From: Balanoglossus misakiensis
Taxonomy: Eukaryota > Hemichordata
Assembly (NCBI GenBank): GCA_040954595.2
Contig: CM082579.2
Span: 9,982,001 to 10,046,000 of the forward strand
Direction of reading: 5' to 3'
DNA: 64,000 nucleotides
Shown here: positions 1 to 12,687 of the stretch, piece after piece
How positions within the stretch are numbered: position 1 is the first letter of the stretch
How the letters are laid out: every line of letters starts with the position of its first letter
Notes under the pieces: model-generated
What the model saw: only the letters and a program-made list of their open reading frames with translations
The model's database searches: none
What the model was told of the DNA's origin: nothing
Made by a program: the position numbers and the translations under genes

Positions 1-196
1 CTAGCCTCATAATGACCATAAGGTCTGATTGGTTAGATCTGAACGTTCCATGATAATCGTAGATAATGTTACATTAAGTGACTGTGTTATCTTTCACACT
101 ATTCTAAATGTTATCATGGGTATTATTCAGCATGGTCTGCCTCAGAGTGGAGTTGCCCTTTATTTTACTTGAGGGTGGGGAAAAACAATTGCTTAC
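1..196. other. Intron of gene B running off the window
   Basis: Downstream of the donor at 196-191 no further exon is visible. In gene A the matching intron is 449 nt long, so the final exon of gene B is expected outside the window. Confidence 0.6.
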
Positions 197-805
197 CTGT
201 ACAATCACTTTGACTTTTGCTGCCGGTGGTGGCAGTAGATCGCCCACTTGGACATTGACGACAACCAGTCTGACCAAATTCATCCTGGTATGAACCAACA
301 GGACAGTCTGTACACACATTAATGTCACCGACAAAGAACATTCCACGTGGACACTTCACTGAAATGGACAAACATTAGAAATCGCAGTTTATGATCGCTT
401 CGTGGTCAATTGTATAGTGAGTTTATTTGCGCGGGTGACAACATCTGCATGACAACAAATGTAAACACAGTACTACAATATCGCTGATGGAAAATGGCCA
501 GCATATATTAATTACAGGTCAACACAATCCAACTTCCCAAATGATACCTGATCTTTAATAATTCATGCATTTATCTGGGTTTTATATTATAGTCTTATTT
601 CTGGCAACCAAGATATAACTAATGCAAGACCACATAGCCTGAGGAAATAAGCGTTAATGTGCAATTGTACAGATAATGACATTTGAGTACAACTGATTGA
701 TTTTAAAGATATACGTACCACAGACTATGCCAAGTGATTGCGGATACGATCTCAACTCATAGCCAGGTGGACAGAGACCCCTGTTGTTGATCATTGGGAC
801 GTATT
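197..805 (-). CDS. Gene B exons 23-24: ephrin-receptor-like module
   Basis: Exon 719-805 encodes 29 residues ([18 protein letters not shown]) and exon 197-358 encodes 54 residues with [31 protein letters not shown] and [11 protein letters not shown]. The second exon has the spacing of GCC2/GCC3 (ephrin-receptor-like) repeats, in which C-P-x-G-x-Y/F and Q-x-x-C-x-x-C-P recur. Donor at 196-191 is GTAAGC, phase 1. The first exon may be the leading half of the same module. Confidence 0.82.
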
Positions 806-3800
806 CTACAAGAAATCAAAACATAAATCAACATAATTGATATAATAATATATAACAAACGGTTATCTAATTTAAACGTTAAAAAGAGAAGGATCTCTGG
901 CAGCGAACGAATTCTCATGCAACTATTAAAACTGTACAACCGAGCTAATTACAGTAATTTCACGCTTTCTGAGATTGAAAATCATTCATGCTATCCCAAA
1001 ACAACGACTGGGCTGAATGGTTCACTACAGAGCAAAATATCGTTGTACTTGGGGAGAATGTGCTATTTCTGTCGTTGTTTGACCGAAACAAAACAAAACA
1101 AAACAAAACAAAACAAAACAAAACAAAACAAAACAAAACAAAACAAAACAAAACAAAACAAACAAAACGATAAATAAGTCGAGTGTGTACGTAGACTACA
1201 TGCAGTGTGCTGAGAGTTTTACAGAGTTTATTACCATGCAATTATCCCAAAATAGTTCCAATCGTGTTAATTCCCATACCTGTGCAGTCAGGCACCGTTT
1301 GACTTGGCGACCATGTTCCATCAGCCCCGCACATGTACAGGTTCGTTGAGTTGGCAGCATAGAAGACATAGCCGTCGTTGCACCTCGGGTTGCATATCTG
1401 ACCGTACAGCCACTCGGCACAGTCGGGGACGCCGTTCATTGGCCCGTCTGGCTGTCCACAACTGGTAGCTGAAAGTGACGGTGGCAAAAAAAATTTACAT
1501 GAGATATCAGCAATGCTCAGCTCTATGCAATCGTGCGCTTGTAAAAATGGCAATTTTAGCGTAAAATGATTGAAAATACATTGTGGTCTTTCTTGACATT
1601 GGTAATATCATGGCAACAGGGTCATTGACTTACGTTCGATTGCTATGGTGAAGGAGCATTCGGCCGCATTGTTTGCTGCGTCCTTGACAACGTAAACAAC
1701 GTTGTAAACGCCCCATGTAAAGGCACCACCGGGGTCCTGTAAAATAATCAAACCCAAAGCGTTTCTAAAGTGTTAGCAAAGTCTCACCACAGCAACGGCG
1801 GTTTTGGGCTTAAACCCCGGTGCGGGGTATAAAAGACCCCCCAAATCAGTAGCGAATCTTAATGCCGTTTGACTGACAACAGACAACACCAACGATTTTG
1901 GCTCTATGAAAATCGGCCCAAACAGGTCCAAGCATAAAGAATTACACCACACAACGACAGCAGTTGGCTTTATAAACACACACAACATAAAGTTATCGAC
2001 GAAAAAGTACACGAGCTTTTGAAACAACGATGATTTTGGGAAAAATCTGGTTTCAGTGCTTTTCAGAAGCGTCCCTGTGAAACAATAACCACGCCATTCA
2101 AACAGCTGTCAATCGCGTAGAGGTGTAAACTGTTCAATTATTTTCTGTGTACATGAGAGCAATTACACAGTCATTATGCACGACGACCACTCCCAAATAA
2201 ACAACTATACAAACACACGTTAATCCGAACCCCAGGACTTTCCGCACCGGGGTTTAAGGGAATGAGTGGTTAGACAGAAATGCACAATGTCTTTGAAAAG
2301 TGTGGACTGCGCGCGTGATGATGGCAAATTCAGAAAGTGCGTCATGTGTCAAAATGTTACCTACCCTCGAACTCCATTCTTCAACAACGCCTACGTTATC
2401 TGTAAAGACTGGAACTTCCCACGTTATGTTCGTTGGATATTGGGTCCCAGTTTCAAAGTAAAGGGGCTCCGGGCAGTGGGCTGCCACTGGTGGTTCGTTA
2501 TCTGTGAGAAATTGAAACAGTATATCAACCAGAGAAGATTTTGCGTCTGGTGACACTGTTCCACTTACAGTTCAGAGAACTGATTCTTTTTTAAAGAAAT
2601 CGTTTCAGAGATAACCATGTAACGTTGTGTGATCATGGAAGAAAACTTGACCCAAGCCTGTGTGTTACACAGTGCAGCACTAGTGTGTGTATCAATGTAC
2701 ATAGTTTTGCACGAACTTGAAGGTTAATTACATGCTGGATGGCAATTCTGAGGCTGTGTTGGCTATGCGTGTGAGAGAACCTGTATTGCGTATATCCTGC
2801 GCAAGTTCTACTGAAATTCACTCCAATGTTTGTAACTAACCAATGACATTGACGTTGACCACACAGGAAGCGTTCCTCGTCCCGTCGCCGCTGATGGCGG
2901 TATAGTGTACGGCCGTTCTACCAGCTGAAAACGTCGTGTTTGTGGTCGGGCGGTTCGCCCGGATGTTCTCCGTGTTGGCGACGGGGGATGGGATGGATGT
3001 GATGATGGAAGATGCGCCGGGTTGGAGGTCAACTGTAAGGTCATTGGCACATGTGATTGTTGGGTGTACATCTTCTGTAATGATAAATAAGTACATGCGG
3101 CAAAGTAAACCAAAACACGCATGTGTTATATATCCGTAGTATAGCTGTGTGGTGACTGCCTTGAGAATAGACAGACTCACAATATAAACACGTCACGTAT
3201 GAAGGGGTTGTTGCAAATCACCTGTCACAGTAAATATTGGACTCTAAACCTAGCATTCCACTTTAGAAGCTGAAAACACTGTTTCATGGCCAAGTTTTAA
3301 ATTGTGTTTAACTACCACATATCATGGGTTTCAACGGATACGACGGCGTACATGCTACGGGGAGATGCTGCACTTTTTGTGAATGACTGCATGGAAAAAT
3401 ACCATTAGATTGTGAAATTGGGCTAAAGGCCAGGGGATTTAAGAAACTAAGAAACCTATGTCTGGCGCCTTCGCACATAACCCGTTTGGGGGAACGATTG
3501 TACACAGTGACCTAGATTAACAGAATTCCCTTGTCGCGATAAATAAATTAATTTCTGTTCATAAATACGTTTTGTTTCAAAGTATGTTTTTACGATAGTG
3601 GATGACGTGCTTGGTAGTTTCAAAGAAAGTCCTCGTATCGTTAAGGTTCCCTTTTGGTAATAAACAGATTGAGATGCCTTTAGAATTTTGAGCGTGTAAT
3701 AAAAAACAGATTACGCACGTTTGACACAGGTTGCCGGTTCTTTGCTCCAGGTCCTGTCATACTGACACTTGGTCACCCTATTGCCAACCAACTCGTATCC

Positions 3801-6361
3801 ATCGTTGCAGGCGAAGGTACACTGTGTGCGATATCGGCTTGGAGCGCCGCCGCACGACGCTGGCAGTATTCTTCCATTCTCCGGCGACTGAAGATTCGGA
3901 CACACATTGCCTGTGGCGAGAATGCAGTATGGAATGTCAGTTTTCCATTTCGCAAGACGCCGCTCTTCTTTCATCGTTTCAAGACAAAAATATACGCTAG
4001 AGGTGCAACTCAATCATACTACCACTAAAGTGGGGGTGTAAATGATAGCCAGGTGGTCATTTCCCAAGAGACACAACAACACACAATAATTTAAAAAAAA
4101 TACTCTGAAATAAATTAATATTTCCAAGCGCAGACTTACGAGTGCAGGTAACTTCGGTGCCAGACCAATGACCGGTATTTTCGCAGGTCCGTTCTACAGT
4201 TCCAGAAAGTACGTGGCCTTTTAAACAAGCGAATGTACACACGGTTCCCACTGACAAGAGAGATTATTATAGAATTACTATGGTTTTAGATGAATTTTAT
4301 TGTCTTATTTCGTAGGTGCATTACCAAAACTTGATTTTTTTAAAAGTGTGCGTCCGGTGCATATCAGAGGTTGTTGGATTTTGGCTCTGATGGACTACCT
4401 GATCACTCGATTGATTGATTGGTTGATCGATCGATCGATCGATCAAAAATTGATAATATCAGCCTACCAGAGAAATTATACACATGCTGCCCCTGGCCTG
4501 TCCACAAAGTTATGCCGCTAAGCTGTACGTTAGCCTAAGCGCGTTCCTATATCGTAGTTTTACGTCCAAAATTCTTGAATCTGCTTTATTCTACACTTAT
4601 CGCTAGTGGCGCCCTAAAACCAGCATTTGTACATGTACTTCAAATTACGGATACAGTGTCATATTTCAGAAAGTAAACAATCTATGCGTCTGTATCCGCG
4701 CCACTTTCCTGGAAGAGGGGGGGGGGGGCGTAAATCTTCTGCGTCTGCGTTATCCGTCTGAAACATCTCCTGTGTCCGCATGTACTTCCCGGTAATGTTG
4801 TCTAAATCTGTCCTTAAAACGACATTCAACCTTGAAAACGGGAGGGGTGCAACCAGAGATTACAGCGACGTGTACATTTTCACGCTGTCTCGTCCGCTGT
4901 GACCTCACGCGGACAGTCATTCGGGGAATTCCATACTTTTTTTTCTCAGGGCCGTCAAAATAATTTAAATTCTAGACACACGGCTTATAAACAAAACGGA
5001 AGATAAACAAGCAGTATACTTCATGCCAGTACAAATAGTTCACTCACCCACAAGCGGTTTGTTTGGATTTTGTCCGATACAGACTGCCTTAGGCTTGATC
5101 TTACCATGTGGTGGAATCGTAAAGGCATTGCACACCACCTCTGCGGGGAAAAAAATCAGAAGGCGACTCGTGAAGGACTGGCTGTTATAATTGAAAGGTG
5201 CGGTGCGTCTGCTGTGCACCACGCTGCAGAAACGCCACTGGTTGCGTCGCTAGTGCTCTCACTGTGGAGCCCGGGTTGAATAATTGAAAAGGTTGTAAGG
5301 GACAAACAGTCCAGTCGATTGTTCACAGCCATAATATGAACAACGGTGTGATCCGTGTGTGTCTGAGGCGGGGATGATAAATGCCATGTTCTTCACTGAC
5401 GAAGCATTGGGGGGAGAGCGGACGAGAGAGGAGGGGAAACAGATGGAGAAAATGGGGAGGGAGATGGGAGAGGGGATATGATGGAGAGAGAAGGGGGAGA
5501 GCGAGAGGAGATGGGAGAGAGGGGGACAGAGAGAGCATTGTAATTCAAATGATCTTACGTTCACAAGACTTTCCATCTTCACTGATGACGGATACCTCGT
5601 CACATTCGCAGAGATAACCACCCGGATAGTTGACACAACGTTGGCTGCAACCTCCATTATCTTCTTCACATTCATCAATATCTACACATAACCGACATTA
5701 GAACAAACCTCGGATGATATGGACAAGTAAGCAATTCAAGCAATGTGCCAACAGGAGATTTAAGCTTGGTTATTAATTATACCAATCTAAAACAGTGACT
5801 ATAAAAGACTGTGCGTAGTCATTTGATATCAATACATGCCTCGTGTATGATCTGACCCGTTGTACCTCGCAGAGTCTGTACACCACGGAATATTTTAAGC
5901 TTACATGTTCGTATATGTCTGTATGTCAGTGGAGCTCTACCTGCTGATGTATAGTAAATTGGTCGATTTTACTACTTTACCGGTCTAGTGTTTTCTTGTT
6001 TTCTTTTGTCTGGGAAGGGACAATGCCACGCAACGAAGTAGGTTTATATCAATAATCGACGCTCAACTTCGACTGTATGTGTCATGCCTAAACTTCAATG
6101 TCTATTTTACCTGCACACGTGTAGGGGTCGTCGGGATCGATGATGTATCCATCGTTACATGAGCATTCAAAGCCACCCACTGTGTTCCGACAGTTCTGTT
6201 CACACCCACCGCCATTGCGGCTGCATTCATCGATATCTGCAGAAGAAATGTTCTGGGTGTCACTCTGATGAACTCAGTACCTCTGGAAGATTGTCACCCG
6301 ATCTTGTTAATACAAAACAAGCCAGCCACCGACTGAACCAACCAACCATGCGAACAAATAC

Positions 6362-6438
<77 letters not shown>

Positions 6439-6487
6439 TAGATAGATAGACAGACAGACAGACAGGCAGACAGGCAGGCAGGCAGGC

Positions 6488-6518
<31 letters not shown>

Positions 6519-9500
6519 ACGACAGACAGAAACTACGTGCAATTTTCTCCACAGAAACTTTCAAAGTTTAGGTAAAATAATTGCAACAATATACAGATAT
6601 ACCAGTCTGATGATTTTCCGGTTCATAATTCATAACCTCGCTGGCTGTACATTACGAATACCGTTTTCTGTACAATTACATTATCCACCTATGCATTAAC
6701 CGTATATGCCGTAACAGTATTAACACATTTTCCTTTGGTGACAAATTTAATAGAAAATATGACAAATTTTAAATTTAGAAAGTCTTTATCAACACCAAGT
6801 TTACACTGTTTTACTAGTATTATTCTCACGTAGAAGACGTACATTTCACGAACTGTTCATTCCAATCAGCATTATCGTGTAATTTCAAGAGAAAGATAGA
6901 CGCAAACTTTCCTAGATAAAAAGAGGGTAAATGTGTTCAATTAACCTGAATTGTCACCTACCAACGCACACTTTTAGGTCCGGCCACTGAAGTTGAAATC
7001 CATCGGGACACCCGCAATATGCACTTCCAGGGGTGTTAACACACTCATCGGAACAGCCATTATTGTTGTTCTCGCATTCGTCAATATCTGTAACATCATC
7101 ATGATGACGGAAATGTCAATTGCATACAAAAATAAATCTCTATGACTTCATGGAATGGAAATTAGTGTTCAAGTTGTATGACAGACTTGTTGGACTGTGT
7201 TGTTGTATGGATGGTCATATGTTCGCTATGTTTACTTGAACCTTGGAAACCGATCAATTAAATAATAGGTCAATAGATTTATACACCTGTAAACAGATTA
7301 AAATTGACAACGAGAGCACATTGTTGCTTATAAAGCATCTGTCATGACATGACATGGCCGGGACAGAATGTGATGATACGTAACTATCTCGCCAAATAGA
7401 GTACTTGCACACCGCGCACTCTGAAACGCGATTGTGTAATGTGATATACGTTTTAACGCCTAACATACATAGGTTAACCTACCCTGCGTGGCGTAATAGC
7501 GTGACCTGATCTAACCATGGTCATCTAGTACATTACCATGACCTGAGGCTGAAACCAGTCACCTGACATAATATAGTGGTATGAACTCGCCTTGACAAAA
7601 CATGGCATGACAAGACCTGAACTCGCTCACCTCCACATAAAATGTTTTTCCCAGGGTCACCTTCAAATCCACTGTTACATACACAGTCGCTAATACTTGT
7701 TTTTCCAGGGCTTTCCGTATGGGAATTGGCTGGACATTCTGTGCATTCATTTTCAGTGTCGCTCTTGTAGGAATTTATGCGACAACCTGCAACATGGAAA
7801 CACAAAATTAGCAACATACAGAAACGTGCTATACATTAGCACGTTTGTCCAGTACGAAATTTTAACAAAAAGTGTCACGTGTCAATCACTGAACACAGGC
7901 GAAAAAACATTATAATCTACACTGAGTGACGTCATACCTTCACATGTTCGTTCGTCGGGCAACAGTATGTACCCAGGGTTACAGGAACATCGATATCCAC
8001 CGGGGAAATTGACACAGATGTGACCACAAGTACTTTCATCAAGACACTCATTAATATCTGACGAAATGAAAAAAAGATTTAGGGGAATTTTATTCAAATA
8101 AGCAGGATCTCGATCGACGCAATTTCTGAGAAGTCGAAAACCGATCATTTGGGTTCGTTTGTTTTGATAATCTCTGGATACTCACCGACATTTAAAATCA
8201 CACCAACATAAAAATGACATCCAAAACTAGATTTCCACCGTCATCATTTTACTACTCACCGCGAGAGGTCTTACAGAAAATGTTGTTTCTTCATAATTGT
8301 CTTACAAATTGAATGAAACTTTGAGAACAGCATTCTGCAAACGTGCACCTATAGCTGCAATGATGGTAGCGGGGGGGGGGGGGTGTGTGCTCCGATTGTC
8401 CGGGTTGCCGTGACAACGTCCTTCAGCAACCCCAGCTGCAATCACAGCATCTAACATGCACCACGCACTTAGGCATTGACATGGCATTGATTTCTTTCCA
8501 CCACGTCCTTTTACCAACGCTGTTGTTGGGATATGCTAAAGTTATAATGTATATACCAACCTTCACACGCCATTCCGTCCCTTGCCAGCCGATAGCCCGG
8601 CTTAGTACAGGAACACCAGAAAGAACCAGCAGTGTTGGCGCAGTACTGCTCGCAGGGACCAAGACCAGAATTCTCCGCGCATTCGTTGATGTCTGTGAAG
8701 ATGACAATGATCTGAAGTGCATTTTCTCTCAACATATTACTGCATTATTTTGATCTGTGTTAATTCTTGGGAGAAAATTCAAAGTGGCGATTTTCATGAA
8801 AACCATGCAGACGGTGGCACGGACACCCCGTTTTCTTCTTTGCTTTCAAAAAGACTTCCCACACGCTATAATATATCAAGCAATTGGAAAGTTTGAAGAA
8901 TTATAGTTTTTCTGAAAATCTGACCGGGCGCGTTCTACCTTAAAGAAAACAAGATGATTACTGAGGTGGAACGTTAACTGAGTACTTTAAGTAGTACCAA
9001 ATTCCACGCTGTGACAGCAAAGCTTAAACCACGATGCCACTATAAGCATGAAATTCCCTTTTACAATATGTGCATATTGGGATTTTGTCGACGTGTGTTG
9101 GTCTATATGATGCCAGGATCACGTGGGTTGAGTGACTCGGAAGTGTCAGCTTTATATACGAGAGGTAAAGTGACAGTTATTTTGAGCTTCGTATACAATG
9201 TCTAATTAAGCAAGTGACTTACCAACACAGTGAATTCTATTCGGTGCCAGAGTGAAACCGGGCGGACACAAACAGTGGAATGAACCGCGCGTGTTCTCAC
9301 ACCCATGCGGACACAGTTGCTTATAACGGGGAAGCAGACACTCGTTTCGATCTAAATTTGAGGAAAAATATCACAACCGAACATCAAAATATGACAGACA
9401 ATTTGATCTTTTCTTTCGATTACAGTCGACTACCGGGTACTTTAAGAGGATTCAAGGTGTAGCCCAACGAACACGAAGACACGGAGATTACCATTAGCAA

Positions 9501-12500
9501 GAAAAATTATCACATGAAAATTACTCACCAACACAGCTGTGTCGATCCTCTGACAACTCATACCCGCCACGGCAGAGACATGTGTAACTGCCCAAGGTGT
9601 TTCTGCAGCGGAATTCGCACCCGCCGTTGTTTTCCATACATTCGTCAATATCTGTTGTACAAACAATAGTAAAGGAATACAGTCACCTTTAATTCACATT
9701 ATGACGATGCATGGCAAAAGGGCGCTTCCACGTGTATTTGCAGTGGTGGCTGATTCTACATCAGAGGCACTTGTAGTATTAAAGCATCGATGTCAATATT
9801 AAACATTGTTTTTACATTAAAATTTCATTGATTTGTACGTTCCACTTTCGTCATCTCAGTGACTTCCTTTAATGGGCCTCTAGCGCTTAAGTTGCAGCTC
9901 GATATAGGTTGCTGCAGGTCCCCACCTAGCAACAGAGTCAACCAACAAAGCAATCATTCAATTTACCTGTGCATTGGCCATCATCCGCCATATAGAAACC
10001 AGTGTTGCACAGACAACGGTATGATCCCACTGTGTTCACGCAAGTACCGTGGAGGCAGTCGGGTTGACTCTCGACACACTCATTCATGTCTGCAGAAATG
10101 AAAGACACCCTGCAGTCAAGTAAATGAACGTAGCTGCTATATACGTTGTTGCAATATCAGCCATTATCTGTTAAAAATCGATGTATTCACTTCAGTTCCT
10201 GCAGATTTAACAGAAGATGGCTACGGTGGCTTAGCCTTATAGGAAACTTCAGTTCGTACAACGATTTTTAAAACGACGTTTCACTGTTTAAGAAGTGATC
10301 AAACTGAAAGAACCACATCGACGACTACAACTTTGTTGGAACCAAGCTGCCTTTGTCCGAGTGGTAGCCGATTGAGTAATTATGGATGTTAGCACATGAT
10401 GCATAGTTAATTGGTTTGTTATACAAACGTCATGATTGATTTGCTGTTTCATAGTATTGTATTCGATTACCTTCACATGTTATAGCGTCCTCTTTCAGTT
10501 TATATCCCTCTGGACACCCGCATTTGAATGTACCGATTCTGTTCTGACAGGTATGGCTACAAGGACCGTGACCGCCGTTATCCAAACATTCGTCAATGTC
10601 TGTGTAAAAGAACACAGGCATTTGTATTATCAATTATTCTGTTCTACAAAGTGTGATTTAACTGTCTATACCACCATCCTGTGGACAAAATTTTGCCGAC
10701 AGTTGACAACACAATTCACGTCCACGCCATTGCTACCACTGGAAAAGATGGCAAAATCAATATTGTGCGTTTTCGTGTCGAATGCTACTAACAGGTTTCT
10801 ATGTATGAAACGAATATTATTACAGTGAGGTGACATGTCATCAATAATATTTACTTTGAGGATACCAGAGCTCTCAAAGTCGATGTTATACGGTAAATAA
10901 AACAGAGCGACTCTAAGTTGCGATCCGGGAGGGACACTGTTGAATGAAATGACTTGCTATTGATTGTTCAGATGATAAATTTCTTTCAGTTACAAGCGAC
11001 ACCGTGAGAAAATGTGCTCGCGTACCAACACAGTTACGTTGGTTCTCGAGTCGGTAACCATGGCGACAGACGCAGCGGGCTCTACCATTTTCATCGTGTT
11101 CACACTGATCTTGACATCCTCCGTTGTGGACCGAACACGGGTTCTCTGAAAAAGAAAGTCCCGATCAAAGGTTATTCCGGAAGACAACGTGTTTTTGTTA
11201 TTCTTTACGGACCTCTATGAAGCATCATCATTTTGGAACCGAAAAGGGATAACCACAGACTTGGCCTATAGCACAATGTTTAAATTCATGCAACATTTTC
11301 AGATTTGTTTTCAAAATTCAAATGTTTAAATTTGACGTCCCCCGGATCAGTGGCTAACAATTTCCATCACACTGTCTGAAAACACCCTGAACATTTAAGA
11401 CAAGCGATGTTGATTGCTATATGTTACATTTTTTTCCAATTCTGCTGCCTGCCACGTGGTGTATTCACAGACGTGAGCAAAAAGCTGTGTGTTGTCATTT
11501 ATAGATATGGATTCAACAAATAATGCAGGTCGTTCGAATCGATTATCACAAAATAAAGACAAGCAATGGCGGTTCACCGTGTTCGCAGACAGGAGGAGAG
11601 CCTATCCACTGTCGTTGACTGCAGTAAAGTTCCGCATCTCCTTCCACTAGTCTGTACTGTGCGATGCAGATATACTTAGCCACATAGTAAAGATTGCCCA
11701 AGCTGTCTTCTCTGCGGGTATACGTGAACGTGGCGAGGCGAATCCGAGGGGCACCTTCACAATTTTGGCCGTCTTCGACTCGGTCCAACACATCATAATT
11801 ACCAACATCAGTGTCAATTTCGGATTCAGTATCTCCACCACCTTGCGGGACTTCTCCCTGCGAGTCACCCACTCCGCCGACCGGCACACACTCCGGGGTC
11901 GTGTCGTTCCATCGCTGGCCGTTGCAAAAGATAGCGCTGGATCCCCGCACTGTGAAGCCTTCGTAGCATGTGTACTGTATTACTTTGTTCCGGTGCTTTA
12001 TCTGCGAGTATGCGTTCGTCACCGCAGGCGGTGGTGCACAACCAGTTTCTACACGTGACAAATTAACACATTTTAACTGTTAAAAGAACATGCATATACA
12101 AATACAGGTACAGAAATCACCCCTTAATCAGAACGTGCACCACACATGATGTAGGACTGCATTCTTGTATTATAACAGTACACATACAGTACACCGCACC
12201 ACACCGAACACAGCACAACACAACAGACCAAAACAGGGTACATCATGTCACTACAACACAACACAACACAACACAACACAACACAACACAACACAACACA
12301 ACACAACACAACACAACACGACACGACACGACACGACACAACACAACACAACACAACACAACACAACACGACACGACACAACACAACACAACACAACACA
12401 ACACAACACAACACAACACAACACAACACAACACAACACAACACAACACGACACGACACGACACGACACAACACAACACAACGCGAGCATGTTGTGCGTC

Positions 12501-12644
12501 ACGGCAGGTTTAGGCAGCCATATCAGTATCACATGTAGCATATCATTGCTGGGATTCTGATCCCACTCGCCATGGAACCAAACGAAAATAGCGCAAACCC
12601 CTTTTAATTAAATGTACATGTACGTCAGAGTAAAATGGCTGACG

Positions 12645-12687
<43 letters not shown>

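Noticed and set aside
6159-6564. Long open frames of Cys-Leu-Ser-Val or Thr-Asp-Arg-Gln repeats
   Set aside because: They are translations of the GACA microsatellite and have no other support.
11765-12058. Plus-strand frame of 97 residues
   Set aside because: Antisense shadow of the gene B sushi exon 11578-12048.
12124-12560. Open frames rich in Cys-Val or His-Asn-Thr repeats up to 131 residues
   Set aside because: Artefact of the pentanucleotide repeat; it lies within a gene B intron.
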